Assembly (NCBI RefSeq): GCF_040802235.1
Contig: NC_133158.1
Location: 19,719,001-19,783,000, forward strand
Length of the DNA stretch: 64,000 nucleotides
From: Manis javanica
Taxonomy: Eukaryota > Chordata > Mammalia > Pholidota > Manidae
Direction of reading: 5' to 3'
Under the pieces are notes generated by a model. The model was not told the DNA's origin, searched no databases, and worked only from the letters and a program-made list of their open reading frames with translations. The position numbers were made by a program, and so were the translations under genes. Positions 23,252-35,570 of the stretch are shown one piece after another (the stretch's first letter is position 1; each line of letters begins with the position of its first letter).

Positions 23252-24923
23252 CTTTTTTTTTAATTGAAGTAATTTTTTATGTACAATCTTATATTGGTTT
23301 CAAGTATAATATACAATGGTTCACCAGTTACCCACATTATTAAATCCTCACCCTCACTAGTGCAGTTACTATCTGTGAACATTGGAAGATGTTACAAAAT
23401 CATTGGCTGTATTCTCCATGCTATACTATCAACCCTATGACCAACTTATATTGTGATTGAGAATCTTTGTGACCCTTTATCCCCCTTCCCCCCAACTCCC
23501 CATCTCAACCCCACCCCCATGGTAACCACCAGTCACTTCTCAGTGTCTATGAGTCTACTGCTATTTTGTTCATTTTGTTTTGTTTTGTTTTTAGACTCCG
23601 TAAATAAGTGAAATCATAAGGTATTTGTTTTTCTCCACTTGGCTTATTTCACTGAGCATAATACCCTCTAGATCCATCCATGTTGTTGCAAAAGGTAGCA
23701 TTTGTTTTCTTTTTATGGCTGAATAATATTCTATGGTGTATATGTACCACATTTTTCTTTATCCATTCATCTATTGATGAACATTTTGGTTGCTTCCATA
23801 TCTTGGCTTTTGTAAACAATGTGGCAACAAACATAGGGGTGCCTACATCTTTTTGAGTCAGGGATTTTGTTTTCTTCAGGTAAATTCCTAGAAGTGGAAT
23901 TACTAGATCAAATGGTATTTCTGATTTTAGTTTTTTTGAGGAACCTCTCTTCTGCTTTCCACAGTGGCTGCACCAATTTCCATTCCCACCAGCAGTGTAG
24001 GAGGGTTCCCTCTTCTCCACAGCCTCGCCAACACTTGTTATTTCTTGTCTTTTGGCTGGTGGCCATTCTAACTGGTAAGAGGTGATATCTCATTGTGGTT
24101 TTGATTTGTATTTCCCTGGTGATTAGCCATGTAGCACATCTTTTCAGGTGCCTGTCAGCCATCTTATGTCTTCTTTGGAAAAATGTCTGTTTAGGTCCTC
24201 TGCTCATTTTTAAATTTGGGTTTTTTTTATGTTGAGTCATATAAATTCTTTATATATATTGGATGTTAACCCTTTATGAGTTATTTAAGAATATATTCTC
24301 GTATACTGTAGGATGCCTTTTTGTTCTGCAGATAGTGCCCTTTGCTGTACAAAAGCTTTTTAGTTTGATGTAGTCCCACGTGGTCATTTTTTATTTTGTT
24401 TCCTTTGCCTGAGGAGCTGTGTCCAGGAAAAAATTTCTTGTGCTTATGTTCAAGAGCTTTTTGTCTATGTTTTTGTCTTAAAGTTTTATGTTTCATGTCT
24501 TACATTTAGGTCTTTGATCTGAGTTTGCTTTTGTTTATGGAGTTAGACAGTAATCCAGTTTCATTCTCTTACATGTAGCTGTGCAGTTTTCCCAACACCA
24601 GTTATTGAAGGGACTCTCTTTTCCCCAATGTATATTCATGGATCCTTTATTGCATATTAATTAAGTGTATATGTGTAGGTTCATATCTAGGCTTTCTATT
24701 CTGTTCTATTGATCTATGGGTCTGTTCTTCTGCCAGTATCATACTGTTTTGATTACTGTGGCTTTGTAGTAGAGTTTGAAGTCAGGGCATGTAATTTTCC
24801 CAGCTTTGTTCTTCTTTCTCAGGATGGCTTTGGCTATTCAGGGTCTTTTGTGGTTCCATATGAATTTTAGGATTATTTGCTCTAGTTCACTGAAAATGCC
24901 TTTGATATTTTGATAGGGATTAT
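23252..24923 (-). mobile_element. 5'-truncated LINE-1 (minus) inside the older L1
   Basis: A poly(T) tract at about 23252-23261 marks the 3' end. The rest is reverse-strand L1 3' UTR and ORF2 C-terminus (minus frames include GGNGNWCSHCGKQKRG). Flanking copies of the target, cagtggcatttt (23240-23251) and caatggcatttt (24924-24935), suggest a 12-bp target duplication with one change. The element stops at its 5' end within ORF2, so it is dead. Confidence 0.85.
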
Positions 24924-25365
24924 CAATGGCATTTTTCACAGAAATAATCCAAAAAAACAATCTTAAAATGTGTATGGAACCAGAAAAGACTGGTCTTTTG
25001 TCAAAGTAACCTTGAGAAAATAATCTTTCTCAAAGTAATCTTGAGATAAAAGAAGAAAGCTAGAGGCATCACATGTCCTGATTTCAAATTATACTACAAA
25101 GTTATACTAATAAAAACAATGTAGTACTGGCATAAAAGCAGACACATAGACCAGTGGAATAGATTCAAGAGCCCAGAAGTAAACCCACACATGTATAGCC
25201 AACTAATATTTGACATAGGAGTCATGAATATTCAATAGGATAAAGATAGTCTAACCATATCATGGTAATCATGTCATACTATAGAATACAAATCATCACA
25301 TTGTACACCTTAAACTTACCTGAAATGTCATATGTTAATTATATTTCAATAAATCTGGAAAAAAT
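24924..25365 (+). mobile_element. old LINE-1 (plus), 3' part resumed
   Basis: ORF2 C-terminal sequence continues (aaaatgtgtatggaaccaga, tagaccagtggaatagattc). After an internal deletion near 25250 come the L1 3' end tacaccttaaacttacctga and a final aataaa. Confidence 0.85.
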
Positions 25366-25549
25366 TATACTTTAGGTATTATAAAATAAGAATAAAAAAT
25401 AAGAATAATGAGAAAAATAAGTGGTGTTGAAAGGCATTTTGGAAGAGAGTGTGGGGTGGGTTGATGGTAAGAAGTGGCTCTAAATCAAGTGCACCAAGAG
25501 TGAGATGACAGTGATTCAGGCAATAATGTTGTCCTTAGTTACTCTGGGT

Positions 25550-25596
25550 CAAGAAATGACCCTTTCTTGTCATTTCTTGTCGAATGACAATTCGAC
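25550..25596. other. two adjoining perfect hairpins
   Basis: caagaaatgac (25550-25560) pairs with gtcatttcttg (25569-25579) over an 8-nt loop. gtcgaat (25579-25585) then pairs with attcgac (25590-25596) over a 4-nt loop. No promoter or small-RNA context was recognised. Confidence 0.8.
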
Positions 25597-25740
25597 ATCC
25601 TTTCTTCCATTTGATCATTATGCCAGGCCTCGTTAGGCAGTTGTAATGATTCCCACTTTCTGGGTGAGAATACTGACAGGAGGTAGGTTATGTAACTTCC
25701 CAAAGTCAAACAGATCCTTCTCCATCACCAAGAAGCTGTG
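25597..25740 (-). repeat. MIR relic (minus)
   Basis: ttgatcattatgccaggcct, then taatgattcccactttctgg and tgtaacttcccaaagtcaaa, resemble reversed MIR. Confidence 0.5.
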
Positions 25741-25859
25741 TGATTCTTAGAAGGCCATACCATAACCTGTTCCCCATTTTCCTCATTTCTAAAATTAGGG
25801 AACTAGGCCAGTTTTGAAATCTAAAACACTGTCACAGACTATGTAGATTATGACATCAG

Positions 25860-26240
25860 GAAGTATTCCTTCACAGTTCTAGAGGCTGAAAGTCCACAAT
25901 CGAGGTGTCACCAGGGCCACACTCCCTCTGGAGTCTCTAGGGGAGCAGCTGCCTTGCCTCCTTTAGCTGCTGATGACTCCAGTGTTCCTTGGCTTGTGAC
26001 TGCATCCCTCCAGTTTCTGCCTCCATCCTCAAATGGCCTTCCCTCTTCTGTGTCTTCTCTGTCTCTTTTAAGAATGCTTATTGGATTTAGGGCCCACCCA
26101 GATACTTCATGGATGATCTTATTTTTATTCCCTTAATTCTGAATCCAAAGGCTCTTTTCCAGGGAAGGTCCCATTCATAGGTTCCAGGGGTTAGGACCTA
26201 GACATATCTTTTGGGGGCCTACCATTCATCCCAGTATGTG
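25860..26240. repeat. mammalian repeat of the CACAGTTCTAGAGGCTGAAAG type
   Basis: cacagttctagaggctgaaa, ggagtctctaggggagcagc and gggcccacccagatacttca are hallmarks of the same family as 9895-10530 and 48240-48665. Confidence 0.6.
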
Positions 26241-27019
26241 GGTCTCTGGTTCCCCTTTGGAAAAGGAAGAAACTCAGTAATGCTGGTAATTCTAGCCAGT
26301 TCCAAAAGATGTTGCCACTCTGCCCTGTGTCAGGATGGTGGCAGTGAGAAAAGTGACAGAGAAATAAATCTGAGAGATGCCAAGATGGAAGGAAGGCCCT
26401 CCTAAGTTATGACTTTTACAGTCACCCAGTTCACTGTCTACCTGCCTTCCATGTTTATGGTATAATGGTTTCCTAGAAAAGCTATCTTAGAATTGCACTG
26501 ATGCATAGCTCATCCCAAAGCCTGAGAATTCTCCCCAGGTTTTCAGCTCTATTTCCCAATGGGCTGTCCCTCCAAAATAAACCAAGTTATCATTCAGAAA
26601 AGGCCTGCTGACAGCCTCAAATTTGCATATCCTAGATGAGACTGCAAAGCCATTTATCTCTCGAGAGCAGCCTGCTGTGGTCCCTTTTATTTTTTTATGG
26701 GATTGTCCTTAAACAGCTGATTAGTTTGGGGTAATTTATAAATGCGTCAAGCTTGGAAATTTCCTCCTTAATGATTGGACAGATCGGTGCCTGGCTCCAA
26801 GCCGCCTGGGTTTGTTTGTGTCCTAGCGTGTTGTTCCACAGCCCCCCCACCCGCCTCCCACTGCCCCCTTTCTGAGCTGGCTTCCGTCTAACTCAGCTTA
26901 ATCTTTCACCGAGTTTTCCCAACATTTAAAAATTGCCTGTCTGTGGCTGTTTGTTTTCTTTGGAAAGGCAGAGCACCAGGTACAAACTGTTCCTTCTTCT
27001 TCTTCCCTTCTTATTCAGA
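26241..27019. other. unique sequence, candidate conserved element at 26590-26900
   Basis: No repeat was recognised. The stretch containing ttagtttggggtaatttata and tccttaatgattggacagat is rich in homeobox-like words. This is an inference only. Confidence 0.3.
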
Positions 27020-27185
27020 TGCAAAAGGGAATTGCACTGACCTTGGGGCTGTTATTTATCCTTTCTGGGCCTTGGTTTACTCATTGGAAAGTGGGAAAAT
27101 GATAGAATCTTGTTTCCAACCTCCAGGGTTGTTTGAAAATGGAACTGGCTAATGTTAGGAAACTGCTTAGCACTGTTCTTTGTTC
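27020..27185 (+). repeat. MIR relic (plus)
   Basis: gaccttggggctgttattta, then ggccttggtttactcattgg and aactgcttagcactg, follow MIR. Confidence 0.6.
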
Positions 27186-28209
27186 CCGGTTTGCCCTTGA
27201 GAAATGTTACCTGCTATTTGTACTGTGTTGATGATAGGGCAAGAGGCAAGCAAGAAAGTGAGATTTCTGCTCTTAAACCCATTTAGAACTACTACACGAT
27301 TATTCTTTCTTGGCATTTCCATGTGGAGCTCCTCTACGGTGGGTCCAGCTTTCCAGCTCTGTCATCACAGACCCCGCTTGTTAAGTAACTCCTTTGTATT
27401 TTGCTTTGTTGTATTTTTAATTTAATTTCTAGTGTCTCTAAAGTAATAAATGTACACCATAAGCCGCTTTCCCACTCCGGGCTTCCTTTTCCAGAAGCAA
27501 GCCAATTTCATCTCTGTTAAAGTACTCTTGCAATAGTTGCTTCTACATTCTTAAGAAATATACTTGCATTGCTATTTCTTGACTTACATGTCTAAGACTA
27601 TTGAGAGGCTTCCTAAAACAGAAGATGATAGATTCACTTGCTGACATATTCTCTCACACAGACACAAAACACAAGCTTCCCCTTTCCATGTTCTTCCATT
27701 GTTGTTACAACATCATTTTTTTTTGTGAAATTACTCTTTTGTATTCATATTACTTTTATTATGTAAATCTTGTTCACAGCTGAGCCGTGGAGTATACTAG
27801 TTTCCTTTCCTGTACAGCCTGGAGTTAATCATTGCTTTGATTATTTATTTTAATTTGCTTAATTTTCCATGTTCTTGTCACTAGTTATTTTCTCAAACAC
27901 TCTGATAAAATTGTAAGAACCTCTTTGTTACAGACTAGCACGTCCAATAAGTCATCAGTTTTTCTTTTCTGAGAGTCATAGCTTCTGCACCAACCTGAGC
28001 TGGCTGTCCAGACATAAGCCAGATGCACAGTTGTCGTTCAGGGATTTCCATTCACCATCAAACAGGGAATTTCCTTTTCCTCTTAGGACTGTTGTTCTCT
28101 TTCCCAGATGTGTTGGAAATTTTTCTGGGCTTATTCACTCATTTAAGTGGCACAAATCCCCTGGTTATTTGCTGATAAAGGACATATGGCATGCAAAACT
28201 ATGAAGACT
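27186..28209. other. AT-rich sequence, possibly old LINE remnants
   Basis: Composition resembles degraded L1, but no segment could be matched firmly. Confidence 0.3.
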
Positions 28210-29300
28210 TTACATCTCTGAAAATGTAAAGAGAGTCTATACATCTGATTAATACTTTATTTGGGTGTGCAGTTCTGGGTTGAAAGTAATGATTTCTCAG
28301 AGTATTTTAGGCCTTGCTCTAGTGCCTTCTAATTTTCAGGCTTGCTGTTGAGAAGTCTAATGCTAGTTCTTTCATAGGTGAGTTATACATATAAAATGAT
28401 AAAGGCATCAAACAGAGAATGGAGATGCAGTAAAAATCTGCATATATGAAAATTATGTATATATGTGTAGTTGACCCTTGAACAATGCAGGATTTGGGGT
28501 GTTGACTCCCATGCAGTCAAAAATCTGCATATAGCTTTTTACTCCCCTGAAATTTAACTATTAATATACTGCTGTTGATTGGAAGCCTTGCTGATAACAT
28601 AAACAGTCAATTAACACATATTTTGTTATATGTCCTATATACTGTATTCTTACAATGAAGCAAGCTCGAGAAAAGAAAATATTTTTCAAATTGTCCCAAA
28701 TCTCCAAAAATTTTTCCAATATATGTGCTGGAAAAAGAAAATGAGCATATAAGTGGATCCATGCAGTTCAAACCTGTGTTGTTCAAGGGTCAGCTCTATA
28801 TATCTCATATGTGTGTATATGTATATATTTGCCTCTCAGGAGGTCCTCAACTCTCAGTGTTCTGAAATGTCCTAATGATTAAAGTGGACTTTCAGTCAAT
28901 TGCTTATATTGGACATCCACTGAGCTCCTTCACTCTAAAAATTATTTTCTGCTACTCTGGCACATTTTCTTGTCTTATATCATTGATGGATTCCCTTCCT
29001 TTCTTTTATCTTCCCTGTTTGGACTCTTTAGATTGAGCCTCAATTTTACTGATTCTCTTCTACTTCTGGTATGTTATGTCTTTTGTTGTACTTTCTGAGG
29101 TTTTCTCAACTGTTTCTTCCACTTCTTGAACTGATTTTTTTTATCATATTTTAAATTTCTAAATGTTCTTTGTTATTCTCAAAATGTTTCCCTTCCCTTT
29201 GTAGAATTCTGTTTTTGTTTCATAGATGTAATATCCTTTTCTTAAATCTAAGTATTGTGATTATGGCATTTGGATTTGTGCTACTTAAATGAGTGAATAA
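28210..29300 (-). mobile_element. old LINE-1-like sequence (minus), 5' region
   Basis: gtgtgcagttctgggttgaa, then gccttctaattttcaggctt and gctgttgagaagtctaatgc, follow the reversed L1 ORF1 3' region. The later tttccacttcttgaactgat fits the ORF1/5' side. It is interrupted by a MER2 at 28468-28796. Confidence 0.55.
28468..28796. repeat. MER2 (Tigger-type) DNA transposon relic, copy 1
   Basis: The terminal inverted repeats tagttgacccttgaacaatg and gttgttcaagggtcagctc are clear, with the known interior order (ttggaagccttgctgataac, ccatgcagttcaaacctg). It is non-coding. Confidence 0.85.
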
Positions 29301-29500
29301 AACCCAGAAAAATTTCTAACAGATCTGGGAAATCTATTCTCTTTACTATGATTTTTCTGGAGTTCTCCTCCCCACCACCCCAGCTCACCCTATTCTGTTT
29401 GTTTTGGGATTAATCTTTCATTTAAGAAAATTTATTCAAATATATGGCTGTCTTTGGTTGCCCATTTATATTTTAAGAAGCAGGGGGAAAGCTGCTTGAA

Positions 29501-29588
29501 AGGTGTGTGTATGTATCCGAGATATGTGTGTAGTGTTTGATATTTGTGGTGTGTTGTGTATGTGTTGTATATCTGTTTGGGACATACC

Positions 29589-29642
<54 letters not shown>

Positions 29643-29760
29643 TTGGGGTTTGTATTTGTATGTGTATATATGTCTTTAGGACATATGGGTGGGGTGGAGT
29701 GTGTATCTGATTGGTGTGACTACATGTGTGCATATATGTGTGTTTCAAATGTGTATGTTT
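29501..29760 (+). repeat. TG microsatellite within a TG-rich tract
   Basis: An uninterrupted TG run occupies about 29591-29641, about 25 units. It sits in imperfect TG-rich sequence that continues on both sides. Open frames on both strands here are only the repeat. Confidence 0.95.
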
Positions 29761-30634
29761 GGTGGGAAGAGATTCATGGCTTCACTGTAAAATAAGTACA
29801 TCACAGCCATTTTTTCCATGATACTCCTCAAATGTCTATATCAGGAGATCATTTATCTTGGATCAATTTCTCAACCTAGGAATCTTTCCGTGTCCTGTCT
29901 TGTGGAATCATAAGCTCAGCTCCCAGGAAGCTTCCAGGAGCCACAGTGGGCAGAGGGGACAAGGCCTAACTATTGGTTTGCAGACTTACTGCATTCCCAT
30001 TTTCTGATCTGTGCCTTACCAAAATCTTCACTGTGCCTTGAGTTTTCATGTTTGGAAAACAGGTTGGTTTGATATCTCCAGATTTACAAGTCCCATTAAC
30101 TCTTGGTGTCCGGGTGGGTCCTGTCCTAACTGGGCGGTGTTGGGACAGGGTCCCCTGGAGTTCTGTTCTTTCATGGACTTTGGGCTAATTCCCATCTTTT
30201 TAGCTTATTCCTGTCCCTCCTTTTAGAAATATCTGGTACCTTGGTTTCTGGATCTTTTTGGGGCTCAGCATTACAAACTGGCATGCTTGTTGCCTGCCCC
30301 ACATGCCTTACATGTTTAGGTTCCAGCATTCTGTGTTCAGAAGAATTTTGCTGTTGTCTTTCAGTTATTGGCATTTTCATCTCCTGGTCTCTTTGTCATT
30401 GTGAATTTATACCTTTTTGGATCTTTAATGAGATTTTGGAAGGAAGCAGAAATAACTGTGTGTGTTCAATCAGTGCTTTCCAGAAGTCTTAATTACTTTC
30501 TGCTAATTTATCATAAAGTCCCTACATGTCGCAGGAATGTGATGAGACGTTGGAGTGGCATAGATAGATACATAAATATCTATATATTTTTTTTGCTGGG
30601 TTCTGTGCATTATGGTAGAGTTGTACACATTTGT
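29761..30634. other. intergenic sequence, no recognised element
   Basis: No gene or repeat was identified. Confidence 0.35.
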
Positions 30635-31400
30635 TTCTTTCAACATATATTTACTGAACACTTGCTGTGTGGCCACGCATTGTTTTAAGTGGAGCGGGGG
30701 ATGCAGAGCCTCACAGACATCTCTGCTTTGGGGAAACAAGTACTCTAGGTGGTGGGGGTGGGCAGGCTGTAAATAGGAAGCAAATGCAGCATTATCGGGG
30801 GTCCTAAGTACTATGTAGGCAGGTACAAGGGGGATAGTTTGAGTTGGCTGGTCCTGGCAGGCCTCCCAGGGAAGAGAACGTTTAAACTGATTTCTGGTGG
30901 ACAGGAAGGAGCCAAGTCCAGGGTAAAGGGCAGCTGAACACCAGGAGCAGCTAAACCAAACCCTGTGAGGTGAAAAAACTGATGGTATCAGGAAACATAA
31001 GGCAGGGTGGGTGGTGGGTTCCTGGCAAGAGATGGGAGAGCAGTGTGGGGAGGGGTCAGAGGCCCAGCAGGATGAGGCTGGGTGGGCCTCTGGGCCAGCT
31101 GAGTCCTCCGACTCTGGCCCTAAGTACTGTGGGAAGCCTCTGGCCAGTTTGAATTTTGCTGAGGAGAGAGCAGGGGGGAAGCGTGACTTGATGGCAGCTT
31201 TTGTGACCTCAACGCTAGTTGCTCATTCTGGGGCAGCATGGAGAACAGGGGCTGACGTGGAATCCACGAGCTGTAGGAAGACTGCCTCGGTAAGTTGGGG
31301 CGAGGTGCTGACAGCCCAACGGATGGCGTAGATGGAGCTGACGGGGGATTGTTCCCGCAGCAGCCAGGGCAGGGCCGACAGACGGATGGACTGTGTGAAG
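30635..31400 (-). repeat. L2 LINE (minus), long fragment
   Basis: ttcaacatatatttactgaa, cacttgctgtgtggccacgc and ctggcaggcctcccagggaa follow the reversed L2 3' end inward. The far end is uncertain. Confidence 0.65.
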
Positions 31401-32941
31401 AGAATCATCAAGGATAGTGCTGGGAATGTTGTTCTCCTTGGGAGACTCTAAGGAGCAGGTTACAGAAAAACACATCTGAGAGCATGGTTCTGGAATGTGA
31501 AGGGGAAAACAAGCCTTTGGATCATAGTGTAAGCTGGCCACAGGAGAGCACGGCCATCGTTGGTGGTGGGTGTCTGGTGACCGAGGGCGCTCACGCAGCT
31601 CCACGTGGACCAAGGCGCCGACCCGAACCAGCGCCCTGGCCGTGCTCATGTCGGGGCTGTGTGTCCTCAGCACCCAGGTGGGAATCCTCAGTAAGTATCT
31701 GGGGCACAGGGGACAGGTGAAAGTGTGAGCCACTCACCTAGAAGTCCTAGAGTCAAGAAGTAGGTGGAATTTCCCCACGGTTAGGGCTGAACCCAGGCGG
31801 GTGCTGCCATCCAGGCAGTAGGGTGATGGTTGCATCGGAAGCCCAGGGCTGGAACCCCCTTGGGACACGGCGCAGCGCCGTCAGGTGGAGAGAGCGGATA
31901 CTGCAGCGGGCTGGATCCCGGAGAGGGCTCCGCGGAGGGCAGGAGCAGGGCTGAGCGGTGGGAAAACAAGGTCAGCAATGTGTTCTTTGGGCCGGTCAGC
32001 ATGAGGGCCCCCGTGACACCAGGGAGTGGTCTCACTCACAGGGGCAGTCCTGAGGAGGGACACAGTTATGAGGACGTGGAAGCAGCAGGAGGACACGGGA
32101 TGGGAGCACTGCTCTGAGTGGACAGAGACATGCTCTGGTGTCTGCAGGGGCTCCTGGGATTCAGCAGGAGGACTTTTTAAAGAGTGGCAGATGCTCTCAA
32201 AGTTTTTGTTCTCTTGGGAATGACTGAGCAGCAGGGAGGTACTGATGGCGCAAGACAGAGTGGGTCCAAGCCTCAGGAAGGGAGGCGTCAGAGGATAAGA
32301 TGATGTCACGGAATGACTACCATGCCCTGAGGAGAACAGAAGTTGTAGCACCAAGGGGCTGCATACAGGCAGCTGACGGGCATGGCAGCACAGCTCTGTG
32401 TTGTGGCGTCCATTTCTCCCTGACATATCAGATGAGCCATCGGCTGGGAGAAGGCGGAGAAGAGAGCTGTGTGGGGCTTTGCAGAGGGGGAAGAAGGTGT
32501 GGAAGTGTAATTGAGAAGCCAGGGGAGCTGCAAACATACCAGAGAGGTGCCGCCAGCTTGGGAGTTTGCAATGCCCACCTGAGATCTGTGTGCACGGATC
32601 TCAAGTGAGGCCAGTCAGCACGGTGGGGACTTAGTTTCCTACAGCCACATTCAAATGCTTGGGTGCCAGCATGGAATAGGTGGGTGGAATTCCATCAGCG
32701 GCCTCACTTAGTCCCTGCCAGACCCTACAGGGGGGAGGTGAGCTGCCCAAAGATGCGTGTTTGTCCGGGGTAGGGCTGGAGCCAGGCCCCTTGGACTCTA
32801 TGTGCAGCATCCTTCTGTCCTGCAGAACTGCCGTCATGGCACAGATGCAAGGGAAGCTGAAGGGGAGAATGGGGACTTCCTTAAGTTTGGTGCTTTTGGT
32901 TTTTATTCTGAGAAGGGACCCTCCTCATTTCCAGCAGGAAG

Positions 32942-32943
<2 letters not shown>
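31401..32943. other. GC-richer intergenic sequence, no gene supported
   Basis: Several overlapping open frames on both strands (for example 31215-31733 and 31881-32537) have no family resemblance and reflect base composition. Parts may be more of the old L2. Confidence 0.35.

Positions 32944-32975
<32 letters not shown>
32944..32975 (+). repeat. GT microsatellite
   Basis: About 16 uninterrupted GT units. Confidence 0.95.
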
Positions 32976-32977
<2 letters not shown>

Positions 32978-33344
32978 TTAACTGAGGAGAGGTGGCTGCT
33001 GGGGCGTCCCAGGCCTTCCCCCTCTCCAGGCACTCTGGGCGGCCTGCCGTCTGCTCAGCAGGTCCCGGGGCGCAGAGCCTCTGAGGCTCACAGGAGCACC
33101 CATGACAACTTTCCCTTACACTGGCTTTTCCTTACCTCATCCTCCCACCTCTCTCCTGTGTCCTGGGCTAGCTTCCCAAACTGACCTTCTGTCGCCAAGT
33201 CCTTGTCCTAGACTCTTCTTTCAAGAAAACTTAGGACAGCTACTCCCTTAGGTGGCCCCCATAAAACCAGAAACATTTTTAGATGCAGAAGCTGAATTTG
33301 ACAAGGGCCAGACTCAGAAGAAATACAAACATGAGCAGTCATAG

Positions 33345-33480
33345 CACAGGTGGTTAAGAGCTTGAGCTTTGGAGTCAGACAGACTCAGGGTCCAGTGACC
33401 CCCATCCACATCTAGATAGGACATTAGAGAGTTTACTTCAGCTCTCTGAGCCTCCTTTCCATGTCTTTAAATGGCATGAT
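33345..33480 (+). repeat. MIR relic (plus)
   Basis: gtggttaagagcttgagctt, then tggagtcagacagactcagg and cagctctctgagcctccttt, match MIR. Confidence 0.8.
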
Positions 33481-34239
33481 GAGGTCCCCCAACTCCCCCA
33501 GCATATAAGAAACCAGGTGCCCCTTAGACACGGGTCCCCAGCTCCTGCTCACGGAGGCTGAGTGACTCTCTCTGTGTCTCCCACCTGCATCACTGGAGGT
33601 TCTGGTGGCCTCCGTCTGCCAAGGGAGAACCCGCTGTGCCACCTGCTAAGGCTTCACTAACCGTTGGTGTTGCAGATGATGATGCTGGTTTATGGTACCT
33701 GCTCCTAAGGCGCCACTTGCAATCACTGAGCGAAGCCTGTTGCCTGCAGCCTTTCTTCTCTGGAACAGGAATTGGGAGGGGAGGTAGTGTCTATGACTAC
33801 CACCCAAGGGCAGAGCAGATACCTGGGTGCCCTGGGCAGCCTGTTCCCCAGGCAAAGAGCCTCAGGGTTTCCATGCAGCCAAGGAGCTGTGCAGGCTGTG
33901 GGTTCCTGAGCGTCTTGGAAGTGGGTGCTGTGTGTCTTACTAACCAGCCCAAGTAGGGGCAACAACTCTCCCCAAGATGTGCTGGGAGTTGCTCTTAACA
34001 CAATATTTATCTCATCACATAAACAAATCTAGTTGGTTAGAAAAACAAGTTTTATTGTGTTCTTCGGCGGCGCACTTAGCTGGCTGGTCTCCTATAAAGC
34101 CATCTGTGTCTGATGGTAGAAATAACTTATCAGTATAAAGGCTGGCTAAATTGGATTAAGAAATCACTACATGGTGAGAAAGTGGACAGAATACATTTTG
34201 AAATGGAAAACAGACATAAAACTTCTCCCAAATCAGGGA
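33481..34239. other. intergenic sequence, no recognised element
   Basis: No gene or repeat was recognised with confidence. Confidence 0.35.
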
Positions 34240-34430
34240 GGGAGTGTGGGGTGGTGGCTGAGTCCAGCTGCCGAGTTGGACTGCCTGAGTTCAGATCTTA
34301 GCTCCTCTATTTTAGCAGCCCTGTGACTCAGTTTACCCATAAAATGGGGCAATGAGAAAATACATGTATTAACAAAGTCCTTAGACTAGTGCCTGTAAAT
34401 AGAATTCAGGAATATCCAGTTACAGAAGAA
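34240..34430 (+). repeat. MIR relic (plus)
   Basis: ttggactgcctgagttcaga, then tcttagctcctctatttt and gactcagtttacccataaaa, match MIR. Confidence 0.75.
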
Positions 34431-34689
34431 CTATGTAAAAATTGGGGTGTGGGCTCCCCAGTGATGGGACTAGGGTGAGGAGCATGAGGTACTTGGGGTA
34501 CAAAATTTAAAGGGGTTTCCAACAGCTCAGTAATCAAGACAAATAGTGCCTTGATGTAATATTTTCAAAACACCCAAATCCACAATGAACAGCACATCAA
34601 ATTTTGAAATAACGTATCAAAAATTTAAATTGCAGGAGGCAACCCTGTAATTGTAGCGCTTTGCCTCACTTGCCTTACCCTAATCCTGG

Positions 34690-34765
34690 CCCTGGACTTT
34701 CAATAAAACTTTATTTACAAGAACAAGTGATCAACATACACAGCCATAGTTTGATCCTTTGATTT
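34690..34765. repeat. DNA-transposon fragment (AATAAAACTTTATTTACA type)
   Basis: tttcaataaaactttattta and acacagccatagtttg match a short part of the family also seen at 51464-51812, in the opposite orientation. Confidence 0.5.
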
Positions 34766-34929
34766 TTAAAAGGATAACATTAACGTATCATTTATCCTTA
34801 TTATGGTGTTTTTTGGCACCCCCTTAAATTTTGCACCCCAGTGCGTGCCTCACCCTTGTCCCAGCCTTGGGTATTTTCATTCTCTAAGAATCTCAGAGAA
34901 ATTCTAGGTCATACACTGACTTCAGAGCT

Positions 34930-35570
34930 CTCAGGGGCAAGCGGGAGTGTCCCCTTCAGCTGGAAAATGTAGAATATTACCTGAGTGTGTGCATGTGACA
35001 CACTGGGGGTGGTGCCGGGCTCCAGGAACTGCCCCAAGGTCACCTTAAGGGAAAACTCCCAGCCTGCAGAGAAAGCAATCAGATTTCACCTATTCTGTTT
35101 CTACCCACAAAGTGCATGTTTCGGAGTAAATGGAATGCAGGGGGGACGGACAGAAAGGCAAAGGCAGGGAGAAATCTGTATGAAAAGCTTCAGGCCCGGG
35201 ATTGCTGCCTTCTTCTTTGTTGTTTTAACCTTCTTAGCGCTCTTCCAAAGGAGGCATTTGTCAGCACCACCATCAACCTCAGTGCCCTCTGTGTTTATGG
35301 CTTTGGATTTAATAGGAAGGACATAAACATATACTTTTCATCCATTTTCTCCGTTACTTGCTCTGCTCAGACAACAGCTACTAGCATTATCATAACCCTC
35401 GGAGAGAGCTATTACGGGGCCCCCGGTTTATCCGCCCTGGCAGAGCCATAAAGACTGCGTCCGGTGTTCAGAGACACACCATTAATGCGTCTCCGTCATT
35501 CTCAAAGGCCCCCGCCCCACCCCATTTGTTAAGATTAATCCCCTCGTTTAAACACAGTCCACCCGTTTCT
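34930..35570. promoter_or_regulatory. candidate conserved non-coding element
   Basis: Repeat-free sequence with balanced composition and many possible transcription-factor words (for example acaccattaatgcgtctccg, ttgttaagattaatcccctc). It lies about 24 kb beyond the PDZRN3 3' end. Enhancer activity is a guess; the sequence does not prove it. Confidence 0.25.

Noticed and set aside
25550..25596. microRNA precursor
   Set aside because: Stems of 7 and 11 bp are too short for a miRNA hairpin.
31215..32537. 172- and 218-codon minus-strand open frames
   Set aside because: They overlap frames on the other strand, have low-complexity residues (S, P, H, C) and lie in GC-rich sequence near L2 remains. 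No recognisable domain.
32944..32975. CRISPR-like or regulatory array
   Set aside because: It is a plain dinucleotide microsatellite, and the genome is mammalian.
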